From Meira nashicola (taxonomy: Eukaryota; Basidiomycota; Exobasidiomycetes; Exobasidiales; Brachybasidiaceae), in NCBI GenBank assembly GCA_001600355.1, contig BCJU01000001.1, forward strand, positions 4,960,013 through 5,024,012: 64,000 nucleotides of DNA, given 5' to 3'. Of this stretch, positions 1-11,682 are shown piece after piece; the stretch's first letter is position 1, and each line of letters starts with the position of its first letter. The position numbers and the translations under genes were made by a program. The notes under the pieces are model-generated. The model was not told the origin of the DNA and made no database searches. It saw only the letters and a program-made list of their open reading frames with translations.

Positions 1-439
1 CATGATATATGCATGCGTGCATGTATGCATTGTCGTAGGACAAGTTGTCTGATTGATATAAGGTGTTACACGTACCGCCTGTCAATCATTGCCCCTACTA
101 AAAGAGAATGATTTGCAACTCTACTATATTAGGTTACTTGATAATATATCTACTTTCATTTCAACCAATTTGTTGACTTCATCTTTGTATTGTTTTGTGA
201 TTTGTCGATCAAAGAGAAAAGGCGAACCAAGAGTATAATATACATACTTTCTTCTGCGCGAAATTGCAAGTACGGCTTCCGCCCTATTCTGACTTCGAAA
301 GAAGGAGCGGCGCCTTTTAAAAATTTATGAAGGAGCACGGACACTGTATTCCAACAAAGTTGAAAAGATTTAAAACAAGCTCATCTCTTTCTCTTCCTTT
401 CTTCCACAACAATCCATACCAATCCTTTCGAATTCCATA
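1..439. other. Intergenic region upstream of the first gene
   Basis: I see no gene here. The first 30 bases hold alternating GCATGC/TGCATG palindromic units. The last 80 bases are pyrimidine-rich (CTCTTTCTCTTCC), typical of a fungal core promoter or 5' leader before the ATG at 440. Confidence 0.5.
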
Positions 440-1465
440 ATGAGTACCTTATCCGATTCAGGCGACATTTCGATAGAATCTAATGGCTTTCAAAAATCCC
501 TTCAAGTTTTATCTACTTCACCTATCAAATCGCAATCGAGCACTAAAACACTTCGTCGTAAACGTAGTAGTGCAAATGCAGCATTAACATCAAGACCTTC
601 TCTTTTGAATTTACGCGGTGATAATCGTGTTCAAATTTTGAACAAAGCGCAAATGTCACCAACTTCGAATAAAATGCTTCATGCAAATTTATTAGGATTA
701 ACTTCAAATTTGGACGAATCGATGAATTTACCAGAAAGTATGACAACTCTTACGATTGGAAATGATCATTTTTCAGATACAAGTGAATTTAAATCGGAAA
801 GTGTATTTAGTTCATCTGCCACTGATTCGGAAACAAGTGCTACTTTCTCGGATGGATCAATGTCAAGAAGGCAAAGTTGGGATGTAGAAGAAGAAAATGG
901 TTGTAACTTACCGATCAATGAAAGTATCGAACGTAACAGGTTGATTCTAGCTCATATCATCACAACTTATGATCAAAATGACAACATTCAAAGTAAGACT
1001 CTCGGTCATGCACTTATTACGCCCAATATATTGATCACCAGCAATGCTCAGATTACTCCAATTCATGATTTGAACAAATGGACAAGTTTGCGTGCAACAG
1101 TGGAACAATCTAGAATCGTTGCTATGTGTGGAGATGAAAGAAAGAGAACGTTTGAGATGGAAACTGAACATACAATTTCATCAACAAAGTATGTCTCAAC
1201 GTTTTATTTACAATCAGACATGAATGCATGTGATGGCGAAGAAGTAGGACAAAGCGGAGGAAAGCTTTTCAAGATTATAGTTCACGGCTTAGGAAAGTTT
1301 AATGAAGCCAGAATGGAATCTTTGCCTGAACAATTAAGTGCACTTATCCGTCAATCAAGCGAAATAGAAGAATACTCTAGAGCTGATCAACATATCAAGG
1401 TGAACAGCGGTGATGCTCAAATTGTCTCCAAGATTCTTCGGCTAGTGGCAGAGAATGATGTGTAA
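440..1465 (+). CDS. Hypothetical protein, serine-rich N-terminus
   Basis: This is an uninterrupted 341-codon frame starting at a true ATG. I do not recognise the family. The first ~155 residues are low-complexity and rich in Ser, Thr and Asn, with basic patches (KTLRRKRSS near residue 40), and are probably disordered. From about residue 160 the sequence becomes folded-looking, with alternating hydrophobic stretches (RLILAHIITTYDQ, LFKIIVHGLGKF) and a C-terminal helix (AQIVSKILRLVAE). There is no signal peptide or membrane segment. The coding quality (uniform codon use, a long frame with no competing frame of similar size) makes a real gene likely. It may be lineage-specific. Confidence 0.75.
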   Translation: MSTLSDSGDISIESNGFQKSLQVLSTSPIKSQSSTKTLRRKRSSANAALTSRPSLLNLRGDNRVQILNKAQMSPTSNKMLHANLLGLTSNLDESMNLPESMTTLTIGNDHFSDTSEFKSESVFSSSATDSETSATFSDGSMSRRQSWDVEEENGCNLPINESIERNRLILAHIITTYDQNDNIQSKTLGHALITPNILITSNAQITPIHDLNKWTSLRATVEQSRIVAMCGDERKRTFEMETEHTISSTKYVSTFYLQSDMNACDGEEVGQSGGKLFKIIVHGLGKFNEARMESLPEQLSALIRQSSEIEEYSRADQHIKVNSGDAQIVSKILRLVAENDV

Positions 1466-1740
1466 AAGAAAAGCAGAAGTGGTTTCGTGTATCATAAGAA
1501 AGTCTCTCTATTGTCTCCTTCCTTCCCTGGTTTTGCTATTGTCATCATGTCATCATACCTATATATCCAAACTTGAATCAATTTATCATGTGTTTGATCC
1601 ATGATGAGTATTCAAAGTGTGTACACAATAATGTCCGAAGAGATAGAAACCGACGGCTGTGCTACGATCAGCTTCTATGGAAATCTCATCGTTTCTTCTT
1701 CTTTAAACATTCACTATCATTATCTCATGGATCGCACTTC

Positions 1741-2254
1741 ATGTATTCATTTCACATCTTATTTGCCCTGTACGCTCTCCTAATCCTTAATTTTGTTGAG
1801 AGCAAAGATGAAAGCTTCATTGAACGTCAATACAAGCTTGCCTTGGAAATGCGATTCGCTCCAGAAGTGACTTTGATTAAACGCGAATATAAGGATTGTA
1901 TAGTGAGTATATCCCTTCTTCACTCCCCCGCATAGAATCGTTCAAATCTCAAAAGTATATTCCTAATGTTACCAGAAAATACCATGCTCAACAGATAAAC
2001 ATTGTACTAGTGCAGTAAGTATGTTTACAAAAAAGAACGCATACATTCTCTGACTTTTATTCAAAATCATTCAGCTTGCTAAATCATATAATGAAAATTG
2101 CATAGGATGTCATAATGGAATGTGTTATGACTCTTCAAAACAAATGGCAAAACGAAAATCATTCAAGAAAGGATCGTCATCATCTTCATCAAAGAAAGAA
2201 CAGGAAAAAGAGAAAAGTTCATCAAAATGTTCGGCAGGAACAACAAGTACATAA
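1741..2254 (+). CDS. Small secreted cysteine-rich protein, three exons
   Basis: I rebuilt this gene as join(1741..1902, 1976..2014, 2075..2254), 126 aa. Both introns have good donors (GTGAGT at 1903, GTAAGT at 2015) and CAG acceptors, lie between codons, and join open frames that otherwise stop. The N-terminus is a classic signal peptide (MYSFHILFALYALLILNFVES). The mature part has seven cysteines: C53, a PCSTDKHC segment, an NCIGCHNGMCYD segment, and one near the C-terminus. A Lys/Ser-rich low-complexity tail precedes the last cysteine. No family is recognised. Size, secretion and cysteine content are those of fungal secreted effectors or cell-surface peptides. The odd cysteine count leaves one unpaired or dimer-forming. 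Confidence 0.75.
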
Positions 2255-3806
2255 TTGAAAGGCTGTGAGTGGCTTATTTAAGAAGCATCGGATATCCACA
2301 GCCGTACAATGATAGTGATGCGTACGTAATACGTGATTCGGTTAAACATTCAGGAACACGAATATTTTATTTATTTATTTTGACATTTTCCCCCTTTGAT
2401 TACGGAATAAAGTTTGTTACGTATACCATCGGCGATCAAAAGGGACATGGTCTTGTACATGCCAATCTAAGGTTTTCATGCAGCTATGAAAAGCAGAAAG
2501 GCACGCGTGTGGGTTGACGTCAAGGCGGGAGTAAATTTCCCCTTACACTGCCCAAAAAAAAACACGACCCGACGGCGGCAATCCGCAAACTGGTCCCTAC
2601 CTTTTCAAATAAATAATAATAGAAGCAGCAGGATTCACACGCAGCGCATTTCTTAATAGACTACATATAGATCTCTGCTACTTACATATTTATGTACGCT
2701 CAATCAAAACGCTTCGGCTGCGAAAATATGTGATCGAATGGCATGATGAACAAATGAATTCATAGATATACAAATGTGCAATGCATGTAGAGTGGAGGAG
2801 CGGGTGGAGTGATCATTTGACCTTTTGTTCAGACCTCTTTATGCCGAGAAATTTATCGAGCTGTGCTCATTATCGCCCCTGATAATAACAGAAGGGGCCC
2901 ACTTCTTCAAGCATCTAACATACCGAAACACACAAGAACCTTGTCGTTTGACAGGACAGGACAATGCTCTTAGCATAAGAATGTATTGATTGAGCACTTT
3001 GAATGAATGAATGAATGAAAAAATGATGTTACTATTTTCATCTTTGACTGATTTTGCCATTATGCACCAGGCACATCTATGAGAATCTTTATATTCGGAA
3101 CAGCATGCCGTCAAAAGCAAAGCAAGCCTCTTGCGTAGCTAAGAATCCTAAGAAAGTGTTCTTCGGGACAGAATCGCGGTGAATAAAAAATACACCCACA
3201 AGACTTGGCTGTGGGTGTGTATGCAGAGCAGCGCTGTGGCTCTTTAACAGCGTACAGACACCCACCCCATTTTTGATATTTTACGTTTTAGGCATTTGAC
3301 CTGTGTAACGCCAAATTTTTTTTAAAACTTACGGTTGATTTGCATACACCTTAAATTTTAACCCCCCGGTTTGACTGATTGTTTGACTGTACAGTGTGAT
3401 TCGATCGAAACGGCAAGCATGACAGAGCACTGTTTCACCCAGCATACAAAGACGGATTCTGAGTAAATTTCAACCATCACCTTCTATAACCTTTTTATGG
3501 CCGGCCACAAATCATTGACAAACAGGCTGTGCTAAAATATTATTTTTCCTCTCTTGAGAAACATACATCATCTCCTTCATTTTCAAACGCACCTCATCGC
3601 CATCACCTTGAAAGATTTGCTTGCTTTTATTAGTTCTAGCAGATACTTCATCAATATAGGACAGCTAAATCGAAACAATCTCGAAACAAAACAATTGAAT
3701 GATCAAATTGGGACTAGAAATAACTTACACTTTTTGATTGTCGCTTTTATTTAATTGCTATCCCTGTGGCTATTCATCTTTACAAGCCCCCCTATTTATC
3801 GCAAAT
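2255..3806. other. Long intergenic region, 1.55 kb
   Basis: No convincing gene is seen; the longest frames are short, start at non-ATG codons and have no recognisable domain. It contains a short GAAT tandem repeat at 3001-3018, several A- or T-runs (for example 2547-2560 and 3317-3325) and a pyrimidine-rich stretch before the next gene. Part of it is probably the promoter and long 5' leader of the gene at 3807. Confidence 0.5.
3001..3018. repeat. GAAT microsatellite
   Basis: Four and a half tandem copies of GAAT lie in non-coding DNA. It is a short simple repeat with no evident role. Confidence 0.7.
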
Positions 3807-6182
3807 ATGGTTCAATCAGGGACAGTTGCTACGCCTGCTTCTTCTGCTCGAGCAACGGCAATCAATACAAGGATTGGAGATCAACATGCCCGAACAGTCT
3901 CGCATGATGATCCATTATTAGCTGCCGAAGAAGACGGCGATGATGTATTTTCTAATCCAGATACGGCGGAATATGAATATCGAAGTGACGCAACAGGAGC
4001 AACCAGTCCCGCACCTAATTCTCCCGGTCCTGGAAGTCCAACTAATCGACTTTCCAATCAAATCGCAATAGTTGCCTCTTCACCATCAAGCGATCCATTT
4101 GCAACTATCAAACAAGGTTCTGATTTACATTTAGGTGGTACAGGCGCAGGCGTCTTACCATCTAATAAGCCAATGTCATTGGGTTCATTGCCTCAAACGA
4201 GCATCGCACAGCTTCAACAACAGCTTGAACATCAACAAGCTCGATTGGATACTCCACGTGCACCTTTAGCAGCATCTGCTACACCTACTCGAAGCTCTCC
4301 AAGACCAGCTTTTGGCAGAGCTCTCTCGGCTTCTGGAGCTACAATGCAAACTATGGGGTCCTCAATGCATCCTTCTCTTTCGGCCAGCGGAAGCAGAATT
4401 GGTCCTTCTACACCTCGCTTGGGCGGTCATGCTAGCTCGCATAGTGCATCTCATCTCACCCTTCCACATGGTCAGCTTCCATCCGCACATGGGTTGCCGA
4501 CAGATCCTAAAGAGGCTTCTACTTTGTCCAAATTGTTCGCTCATCCACCTGCTCAAAGCCCTGCGGAAGAATTGCAAGGGTTCATATTTGCATCCAATGG
4601 TATGTCTCCCAATTCGACAAATGTTTCAAATTTTGCCGCAAGTCGAAGATTATCACGACCTACCACCCGTCCACCCTCACCAGACAGATTCGCTTCTCCA
4701 AATCGCAAATCTGCTAATCGGGCAAGCGCGGGTGCAATGGGTCTAGGTTTATCTCCGAGAGTGCCTTCGAGCGTAGTGGATGAAACGCCTTCTGGCTTTG
4801 GCGATGGATCAAGTATTTTTGAACGTGATATTGAACATCGAGATGCTACGCATATCCTTAGCAAACAAGAAGCTATTGATGTTGCTATCCCACCTGTTTT
4901 GGATGATGCAGTTGAAGCGATTCACAACGATGTTGCGGATCAATTAGAAATCATTTCGCCGCATGCAGTCTTGCCTCCCCTTGCTTTGAGTGCACAAGCA
5001 TTGAACGCTCATAGTCACAGCCAGTCAAAATTGATCCAACAAGATGAACAACAATCGCAACCATTGAATACACGTCCGCAATCCAGTACCAAAGGCCTTT
5101 CTTCTGCCAGCTCACCGTATATGTCGCCTAGTCCTCCCATGTCAAACGTTGGTGCAGTTGAACCACCTCCAGGATCAATGGCTGCTCAAATTGCAGAACG
5201 TCTTGCTGCTGGAAACAAGGCAAACACATCAATGTCCACACCTGCAACAGGAACAGGTAATGAAGAAGGTGTAAGCACATTGTCGCGTCATCGTCGTCCA
5301 AATTCCGATGTTAGCATCAGTAGCTCATCTTCTATGCGTTCTCGATCACCAGCAGCACCTTTAGCCGTTGGAGTTCAACAGGTTTTAGCTGCCAATCAAG
5401 CTTCTCCAAGATCTGTAAGTGGAGCTACACAATCTATTGCCAATACTACTCGTACAGAAACTCATTCGAGTGGTTTAGCAAATATTGGTACTCCTCGTGC
5501 GACTTTACCGACAGCTACTGCTTTACCCGCTTTGCCTTTACCAAATCCATATCGTACACACTCGCCATCTACAACTGCTCTATTGCTTCCCGATCCAGGT
5601 ACATCAATGTTGCCAAGTGTTAGTATGGATGGAGCTGTGATGCCCACTTCTGAATCGGCAACGATGGATGCTTCATTTGGTAGTTTGGCCGATGTGATTG
5701 CTTCTCAACCACCAACATCTGCTAATAGTGTTGCAAATTCGCCTTCTATGAGATTGCGTGGACTTGCATTGGATGATGGACATCATAATACTCTATTCGG
5801 CAGCAGCGGAGTGGAAACTAGTCCTTATACATCAAGAAGCCCAACGGTGACAGGCACAAGTGGACATGGTGCTCCATTAAGTCCTATTACCGCTCGTACT
5901 GGTAAGCTATCCAATACCCCCTTGGACAAAGCGGAAGAATACACAGCGCCTACTACTATCTCTGGCAAAAAGCGCTTGTCCTTCTTCAGCTACGCCGATA
6001 TCATCAACCAAACACCTGCTGAAATTTTAAATTTTGATGAAGCAGTTCGACAAGCGGATTCAGTTAATAAGACATCTGTGAACACAAACACACCTAATTC
6101 ACCAACACAAACAAGTCCTCTCTCCCCTTCTCGTATCGCAACAGAAAGTGAACATACCCAAACACCTACCACGTCAAAGTAA
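3807..6182 (+). CDS. Hypothetical disordered protein with conserved-looking C-terminus
   Basis: A 791-residue protein starting at the ATG at 3807 (the open frame reaches back to a TTG at 3738). Nearly all of it is Ser/Pro/Thr/Ala-rich and expected to be disordered, with many SP and TP sites suited to proline-directed kinases. The only folded-looking element is near the C-terminus, around residues 730-765: KKRLSFFSYADIINQTPAEI, followed by a short helix. Such an isolated block in a disordered protein may be a docking motif, but I cannot name the family. There is no signal peptide or membrane segment, and no intron is needed. Confidence 0.75.
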   Translation: MVQSGTVATPASSARATAINTRIGDQHARTVSHDDPLLAAEEDGDDVFSNPDTAEYEYRSDATGATSPAPNSPGPGSPTNRLSNQIAIVASSPSSDPFATIKQGSDLHLGGTGAGVLPSNKPMSLGSLPQTSIAQLQQQLEHQQARLDTPRAPLAASATPTRSSPRPAFGRALSASGATMQTMGSSMHPSLSASGSRIGPSTPRLGGHASSHSASHLTLPHGQLPSAHGLPTDPKEASTLSKLFAHPPAQSPAEELQGFIFASNGMSPNSTNVSNFAASRRLSRPTTRPPSPDRFASPNRKSANRASAGAMGLGLSPRVPSSVVDETPSGFGDGSSIFERDIEHRDATHILSKQEAIDVAIPPVLDDAVEAIHNDVADQLEIISPHAVLPPLALSAQALNAHSHSQSKLIQQDEQQSQPLNTRPQSSTKGLSSASSPYMSPSPPMSNVGAVEPPPGSMAAQIAERLAAGNKANTSMSTPATGTGNEEGVSTLSRHRRPNSDVSISSSSSMRSRSPAAPLAVGVQQVLAANQASPRSVSGATQSIANTTRTETHSSGLANIGTPRATLPTATALPALPLPNPYRTHSPSTTALLLPDPGTSMLPSVSMDGAVMPTSESATMDASFGSLADVIASQPPTSANSVANSPSMRLRGLALDDGHHNTLFGSSGVETSPYTSRSPTVTGTSGHGAPLSPITARTGKLSNTPLDKAEEYTAPTTISGKKRLSFFSYADIINQTPAEILNFDEAVRQADSVNKTSVNTNTPNSPTQTSPLSPSRIATESEHTQTPTTSK

Positions 6183-7431
6183 AGGGAAATCCTCGATTAC
6201 GAGGTTATTACGTTACCAAAAAACAACAAACAAAATTCAACTAAAAAGCTCTCTGGTTCTCTCTCTTCTCATCATTTCTTGCTCAAATTTTCAACGGTTT
6301 CAATAATTGTAGCATCATCATTGCAACAACTCCTACACCATCTATTCATGGGTTTATTTTTCTCTTGATTCTTTCTTTGCTATGTTTCCATATGTTGACA
6401 TTCACGTCATAGTCTATATCTCATTTTGCGGTATAACCTTTAGCTAATATTTTGCAACATATAAGCGAGGGGTAAAAAACCTTTTATTCTTTTTCATATC
6501 ATTATCGATTTTGCACATTTTATATACACATGGACAATCACAAACTTTCTGTCATTGATGCTTCATATTCAATCGTATTTATCGCACATACCACCAATGA
6601 GACCCTTTAAAATAATGCAACGTAAGATGATGTCCTTTGAATAGTTTCTGCAGCTTGTCTAATCTAAGTCAAAGTGAATTCAAAATTGTCCCAAGTAGCC
6701 GGTTTGATATACTGCCTTGCGTAAGAAAATCATTCTGTGAGATCACCATCTCCACAAATAAACACTTTTTTTCTCCGCAAACGGCATGATTTTAGCGCTG
6801 CTTAGCGTATATTCAGATCTCTTCTGTAGCAAAAGATTACCGATACAGACTGCAACACGAATGTTGGGACACAGATGCATTATGTGCAGTGTGTGCAGAC
6901 TGGCAACGTTTGCTATGTACTTAACGTGTTGTTGCAGTAGAAGCGCACACGGCAGTACCGATTTTTTTTCTAGACTGAGCTTTTAAAGAATTGGAGCAGT
7001 GCACTTCACAGGCAAATTTTAAAGAAAAATAAGCTTCATTCCCGTAAAAATAAACACAATTCTAAATGCGTGCATTAAGTGGTGAATTTAGGTAGGTACG
7101 GCTGGAGATAAGCGCAGGCGCAAAGCAAAACAAAAGAAAGTAAGCAACTTAGCGCTACGCGGGCCGAAACGCCACCTATATTTTGGATGGGGCTGGTAGT
7201 GGAGATCTACATAAACTATGGTATATTGATGCATTGATAATGAAAGTACTTGATGCATGAGCCTGCCTAATTCATTTATAACCCTATCGATCAAATCAAT
7301 CAAAGCTTATGACATGATTACCATCAAGACCCGTATTACTCTTTAAAACCACTCAAGCATCATTAATAATTGATCGCAATTGAAGTCAAATCTGTGAGCT
7401 GTTTCTATTGCTCAACGCGTTGGCAATAATC
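6183..7431. other. Intergenic region, 1.25 kb
   Basis: I see no supported gene. The first few hundred bases are T-rich, as expected of a 3' UTR. The rest is AT-rich, with short frames that begin at alternative codons and encode no recognisable protein. Confidence 0.5.
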
Positions 7432-8610
7432 ATGCAAACAACTCCTAGCGATCAATCATTAACAACGCCAACTTCTCTGTCCCCTGTTTTGCAAGTCAAA
7501 CAAGGAGGAGAAGAAGTTAGAGTGGATAATTTGAATAGAATTGCTCAAGATACTAGCTTTTCATTGATGGATGAAAAGAAAATGATCTCAGTTGCAACGA
7601 TTGATCCTATCTCAAGCATTCCATCCGGGTCGGCAATCGCACGTCCTCCAACACGCAATCGATCACCTTCTGGCACTTTATTCACAAAGAGAAGGCCAGA
7701 ATTACGTCTCACTCTTTCTTCAGGGGAAAAAGCTGACTTTAGTGCAGCTATACAAAGAGCAAGAGGCAATTTGGTTTCAGATGCTATCAAGTTGCCAAAG
7801 TCTACTAATATGGGCCTTGGAAATGATGCACAGCCCGGTGCTCCTTCAAAGAGTAACATTACCACCAGAGCAGACACCCAAACAATTGTGCCTGCTACAA
7901 GAGCAGATGCTCAAAGAGCTTTAGCTAAGCCATCTGAACAAGTAAGCAATCCTTGGCCAATCCCACAACCGATTAGCGATAAGGAAAAAACGCACGCTCC
8001 TACTGCAAATCAAATGTCAATCAATACACACAATTCAGAAGCACATAGTTGGGAAGAATCGGAAACATTTGATCGACCAGATGTAAAGGCGAAAAGATCA
8101 CCCGAAATTCAACCGTCAAGAGCAGTATTCTTACGTGCAATCCCGTGCATGTATGTTGCGGATGTAAAGAATGCAACTTCATTCTATAAAGATATACTTG
8201 GATTTTCAATCTTGGGAAAACCTGATTCTTCACATGCATCTTTGGTAAGAAGCCCTTCGCATATGGCAAACAGTACCACTTTGGGCAGATATCGCGGAAC
8301 CTTGAAGAAAGCTCCCGCAGATTCTGTGCAAGTTTATTTACGTATCGTACCTATGGGCGAGAATGGAGAACGTATCAAACCGCCTCCGACTACGTTGTGG
8401 ATCATGGTGAACGATGTGGATGCAGTCCATACTGAATTGCAAGATCAATGGTCCAAATTTGCTCCAAGAACTGATGAATATTTTCCAATGCATTCTTTTG
8501 GAGATGCAAAAATTTTGTCGAAACCTCAAAATAAAGCTTGGGGAAATAGAGAATTACACGTTGTTGACGGTGATCAAAACAAGATCATCTTTTTCCGTGA
8601 ATTGTATTAG
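7432..8610 (+). CDS. VOC/glyoxalase-fold domain protein
   Basis: A 392-residue protein from the ATG at 7432. Residues 1 to ~225 are low-complexity (Ser, Thr, Gln, basic) with a segment LFTKRRPELRLTLSSGEKAD. The C-terminal ~165 residues read as a vicinal-oxygen-chelate (glyoxalase/bleomycin-resistance) domain: RAIPCMYVADVKNATSFYKD, then GFSILG, a second half beginning TTLWIMVNDVDAVHTEL, and the typical end ELHVVDGDQNKIIFF. The family includes metal-dependent isomerases, dioxygenases and antibiotic-binding proteins. Which activity applies cannot be told here, and the long N-terminal extension is atypical. No targeting signal is seen. Assignment to the fold is fairly safe; the function is open. 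Confidence 0.8.
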   Translation: MQTTPSDQSLTTPTSLSPVLQVKQGGEEVRVDNLNRIAQDTSFSLMDEKKMISVATIDPISSIPSGSAIARPPTRNRSPSGTLFTKRRPELRLTLSSGEKADFSAAIQRARGNLVSDAIKLPKSTNMGLGNDAQPGAPSKSNITTRADTQTIVPATRADAQRALAKPSEQVSNPWPIPQPISDKEKTHAPTANQMSINTHNSEAHSWEESETFDRPDVKAKRSPEIQPSRAVFLRAIPCMYVADVKNATSFYKDILGFSILGKPDSSHASLVRSPSHMANSTTLGRYRGTLKKAPADSVQVYLRIVPMGENGERIKPPPTTLWIMVNDVDAVHTELQDQWSKFAPRTDEYFPMHSFGDAKILSKPQNKAWGNRELHVVDGDQNKIIFFRELY

Positions 8611-8868
8611 ATCGCATCCTTATAACAGCAAGCATACTCACTTCTCAATCTGTATCGTATAATCTTTTTCATTTTGGTTACCTCATATACCCAACCCTTG
8701 TACTTGTACCCCCTGACCAGTTCAGTTGTATATCCTTTTCTTTCAATCACATCTCTCAGAACAATTTTTCACTTGGATTGCAAAGTGTGAAGAAAAATAT
8801 CATAATGAACAAGTGAATTGCCTAGAAATACAGATGAATGAATCGAGGAATAAGGTAGACGAAATTGT

Positions 8869-9335
8869 TCATCTTCTACGTTTACCTTTAACTCCCTTTT
8901 GTGTACCAGTCTTTTTCGCTGTCCATCCGCGAGCCTTACGCCATTGTTCTCTACGATTGTTTCGTGGACCGGAAGTTGAAATCTTTTTCTCAGGAATAGC
9001 TTCTTTCTTTTCGTCATCAGTTTGCATAGATTCGGCTTTGTTGGTTTGGTCATCTGATGTGAAGTGAAAGGAGGAAGTGTTAGTATTCACAGGGTCTGAT
9101 TTCCTATACATGGACACAAAGCGCACTCACCAGATTTTTGATCTTGTACTTTTGAAGAATCTTTATCATCTGAATTTTCTGTTTCTTCATTCTCTCCATT
9201 TGTCATTCTAGACATAAGCCTTTGAGAGATTGCATTTAATCGAGCAGCATGAATCATTTGATAATCCGATCCGGGTGTGTAACGACGTTCATTTCGTGCT
9301 TTTACCTTGGATGATGCTCTCAATCCTTTAGCCAT
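8869..9335 (-). CDS. LLPH/UPF0642 (DUF2423) ribosome-biogenesis-type protein, two exons
   Basis: Rebuilt as complement(join(8869..9053, 9131..9335)), 129 aa. The intron (9054..9130) has a GTGAGT donor, a CTAAC branch site and a CAG acceptor, and joins the two halves in frame. The N-terminus MAKGLRASSKVKARNERR matches the DUF2423 block shared by human LLPH and yeast YBL028C. The second exon carries the other conserved block, KKISTSGPRNNRREQWR, and a very basic end (KKTGTQKGVKGKRRR). Members are small, lysine/arginine-rich nucleolar proteins associated with pre-60S ribosomes. The acidic linker between the two blocks is typical. Confidence 0.85.
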
Positions 9336-10074
9336 TTTTATAATTTGTACGAGCTAGTCTGTGGTGGTGAATATGATTTACACGATAGCGATGTCGTAAA
9401 GTAAGGTGGTCTCCCAATTTTGACTTTGAAGAATGGGTCCTGCTGATGGTGTTAATGCAGTGCATGCATACTTTTTCAAAATTATATACATTTAAGAATT
9501 TTGGAAACTTTTTTTTTTTGTGGGCAGATACACGTGCTGGTAATAAACGCGCCCGCCTGGAAAGGCCAACATGAGAAAAATCAACTTATTCCAATTCTTC
9601 TTTTACAACCATCGGCGAAAAAAAAGAGGGATGAATGTTTACTCAACAGTTCATAACTTTTGCGACATAGGCTTCCTCTTTGGAACCTTTGTATCGTGTT
9701 GAAGCGACCGTATAAATATGGCAATATTTTGCTAAGAAGAGACTGGGCAGCGTATCATTTGATTTGCTTCTACAATGGTGCGTATTATCAGCCTCTCCTA
9801 CATCTAAATTGTTGCGCAACCAATCTTCAAAGGGTGGCAGTCGTTTTGTTTGTGTCGATAGCAGCATGTTGATCCTTTGGATCATCCGTGCTGTTCATCC
9901 AATGTCCACTTCGGAAAAGATCATTCAAACCCTTGCTGCTAAAAGATTGCTTACGTAACAAGATAAAGTGACAATAGAAAAGAAATTATGCAATGAAAAT
10001 AAACTATGCAAGTGCAGTACAGTGTGAGAGTAGGGCAAAGAAAGAGAAATACATAGAAAGAGAGAAGCATCTGT
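9336..10074. other. Intergenic region between divergent LLPH promoter and FOL2 3' end
   Basis: No gene can be supported. There is a CACGTG box near 9531 and a T-rich run near 9508. A short minus-strand frame at 9643-9885 begins with a TTG and matches nothing I recognise. Confidence 0.45.
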
Positions 10075-11310
10075 TCATCGTCCCATTCCAATCAATGAAA
10101 GGAATTCTTGTCGAGTCTTCGCTCGATCACGGAATGCACCTAACATACAACTGGTAACTGTGGTCGTACCTGGCTTTTGAACGCCTCTCATTGCCATACA
10201 CATATGCTCGCATTCCACAACGACAGCAACACCTTGAGGTTGAATTGCTTCATCCAAAGCTAAAGCGACTTGTTTTGTCAATCGTTCCTGTACCTGTAAA
10301 CGTCTAGCAAACATTTCGGCAATTCTTGCCAATTTAGACAAACCGATAACAAGTCTGTTGGGTAAATACCCAATGTGAATCTTCCCTCTGAAGGGTACTA
10401 GATGATGTTCACATAGACTTGAAATTTCAATATTTCGAACGATGACCATCTCTTCATGTTGTTCATCAAAGATTGCGTTTGCAATCACATCCGTCAATCG
10501 TTCTTCATAACCTCTTGTCATCCATAGTAATGCTTTAGCATATCTCTCAGGCGTACGTTTCAATCCTTCTCGTTCAGGATCTTCACCTAAACATTCTAGT
10601 ATGGTCTTGACGGCAGCTGATAATCTTGCCGTGGTTTGTGCTGTTTCAATTGGTGTGGAGTGCAATCGGGTGAGAGAACCTTTTGCTGGGAATCCTAGGC
10701 CGTCTTTATCCATCACTGGCGTTCTTGCTCCGCTTGCTGTTGTGCTTCCCACTCTTGACATTGGCTGAATGCCTTTTGACAATTGTCTGGAAGATGTACG
10801 GACTTCATGTTCATCCTCACTTCCTCCGTCCAAAGCGGAAGTGGATGCATCATGGACGTTCAAAGATGAGCTCATCGTAGCAGCCAGCCGCCTTTCGATT
10901 GCTTCTTCAAATGATGCTTTTGTATCATCTACTGGATTTTCATTTTTATCATTCAAATGCAATCTTTTGCCCAGAGAAGCGGGTAATGCGTTTGGATCTT
11001 CTTCTGGTCTACTGGCTTTTGCTGATTGTCTTTTAGGTATTGATACTCCTTTTTCGTTTGCTTTTCTGACATATTCTTCCATCTCTTCTGTGCTGGGTCC
11101 AGGATCTCTTCCACAGTCTAATGTTTGTGCTTGTGTTGATGATGAAGACGAAACTCCATTATTATTTTTTTGAATTGCATCTTTCCCTTTCAAAGAAGGA
11201 TCATCTAAATTTGCAACATCTAATGCTGAAGCGAAAAAAGTGTTAAAGAACGACCTTCCGTCTCCTGTGGATGATGATGTAGCACCATTTGTGCCATTCG
11301 GTTGACTCAT
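10075..11310 (-). CDS. FOL2: GTP cyclohydrolase I (first step of folate/tetrahydropterin synthesis)
   Basis: This 411-residue protein starts at the ATG at 11310; the open frame reaches back to a TTG at 11367. The enzyme converts GTP to 7,8-dihydroneopterin triphosphate and forms a zinc-dependent decamer. The catalytic domain occupies the last ~180 residues. Visible motifs are [20 protein letters not shown], the zinc-binding [40 protein letters not shown], and [17 protein letters not shown] with the second zinc cysteine. All key residues are present. The N-terminal ~220 residues are Ser/Asp-rich and probably disordered, making the protein much longer than the ~240 residues usual for yeast FOL2. 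Confidence 0.95.
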   Translation of the reverse strand: MSQPNGTNGATSSSTGDGRSFFNTFFASALDVANLDDPSLKGKDAIQKNNNGVSSSSSTQAQTLDCGRDPGPSTEEMEEYVRKANEKGVSIPKRQSAKASRPEEDPNALPASLGKRLHLNDKNENPVDDTKASFEEAIERRLAATMSSSLNVHDASTSALDGGSEDEHEVRTSSRQLSKGIQPMSRVGSTTASGARTPVMDKDGLGFPAKGSLTRLHSTPIETAQTTARLSAAVKTILECLGEDPEREGLKRTPERYAKALLWMTRGYEERLTDVIANAIFDEQHEEMVIVRNIEISSLCEHHLVPFRGKIHIGYLPNRLVIGLSKLARIAEMFARRLQVQERLTKQVALALDEAIQPQGVAVVVECEHMCMAMRGVQKPGTTTVTSCMLGAFRDRAKTRQEFLSLIGMGR

Positions 11311-11682
11311 TTTACCCTTTTTTTCCAAGGATAATGTCGATACGATATTATAGATAGCAGGAAGCAATTTGTAGGTAGGTATGTATGCGTTCCTGTCACC
11401 CGACTATTTTTTTTGGCGTTGCCTAAATTAAAACTGCATCAAGGAAGAAGAAAAAAATTAGAGACATGCAGCAGCGTGTTCTAGTCGCGCTTGGGCGGAA
11501 GGGGGGATGTTCTGGTTCTGAAAGCACAGACATTTAGCCGGCCAACTTTTTTTATTTATCCAATAAGCGTGCAGATTTATATTATTATGTCCGAAAGTGA
11601 AGGGAAGAAGAAGTGGCACAGATTAATAAAGCGCTTTCTTCGCATACATCATCATCATCTCTTCCATCTCGCTATACACAAG

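Noticed and set aside
2839..3120. 93-codon minus-strand frame
   Set aside because: No recognised content; part of it is the translation of a GAAT repeat.
9643..9885. 80-codon minus-strand frame with LPPFEDWLRNNLD
   Set aside because: It starts at TTG, has no recognised domain, and I could not find introns joining it to a larger gene.
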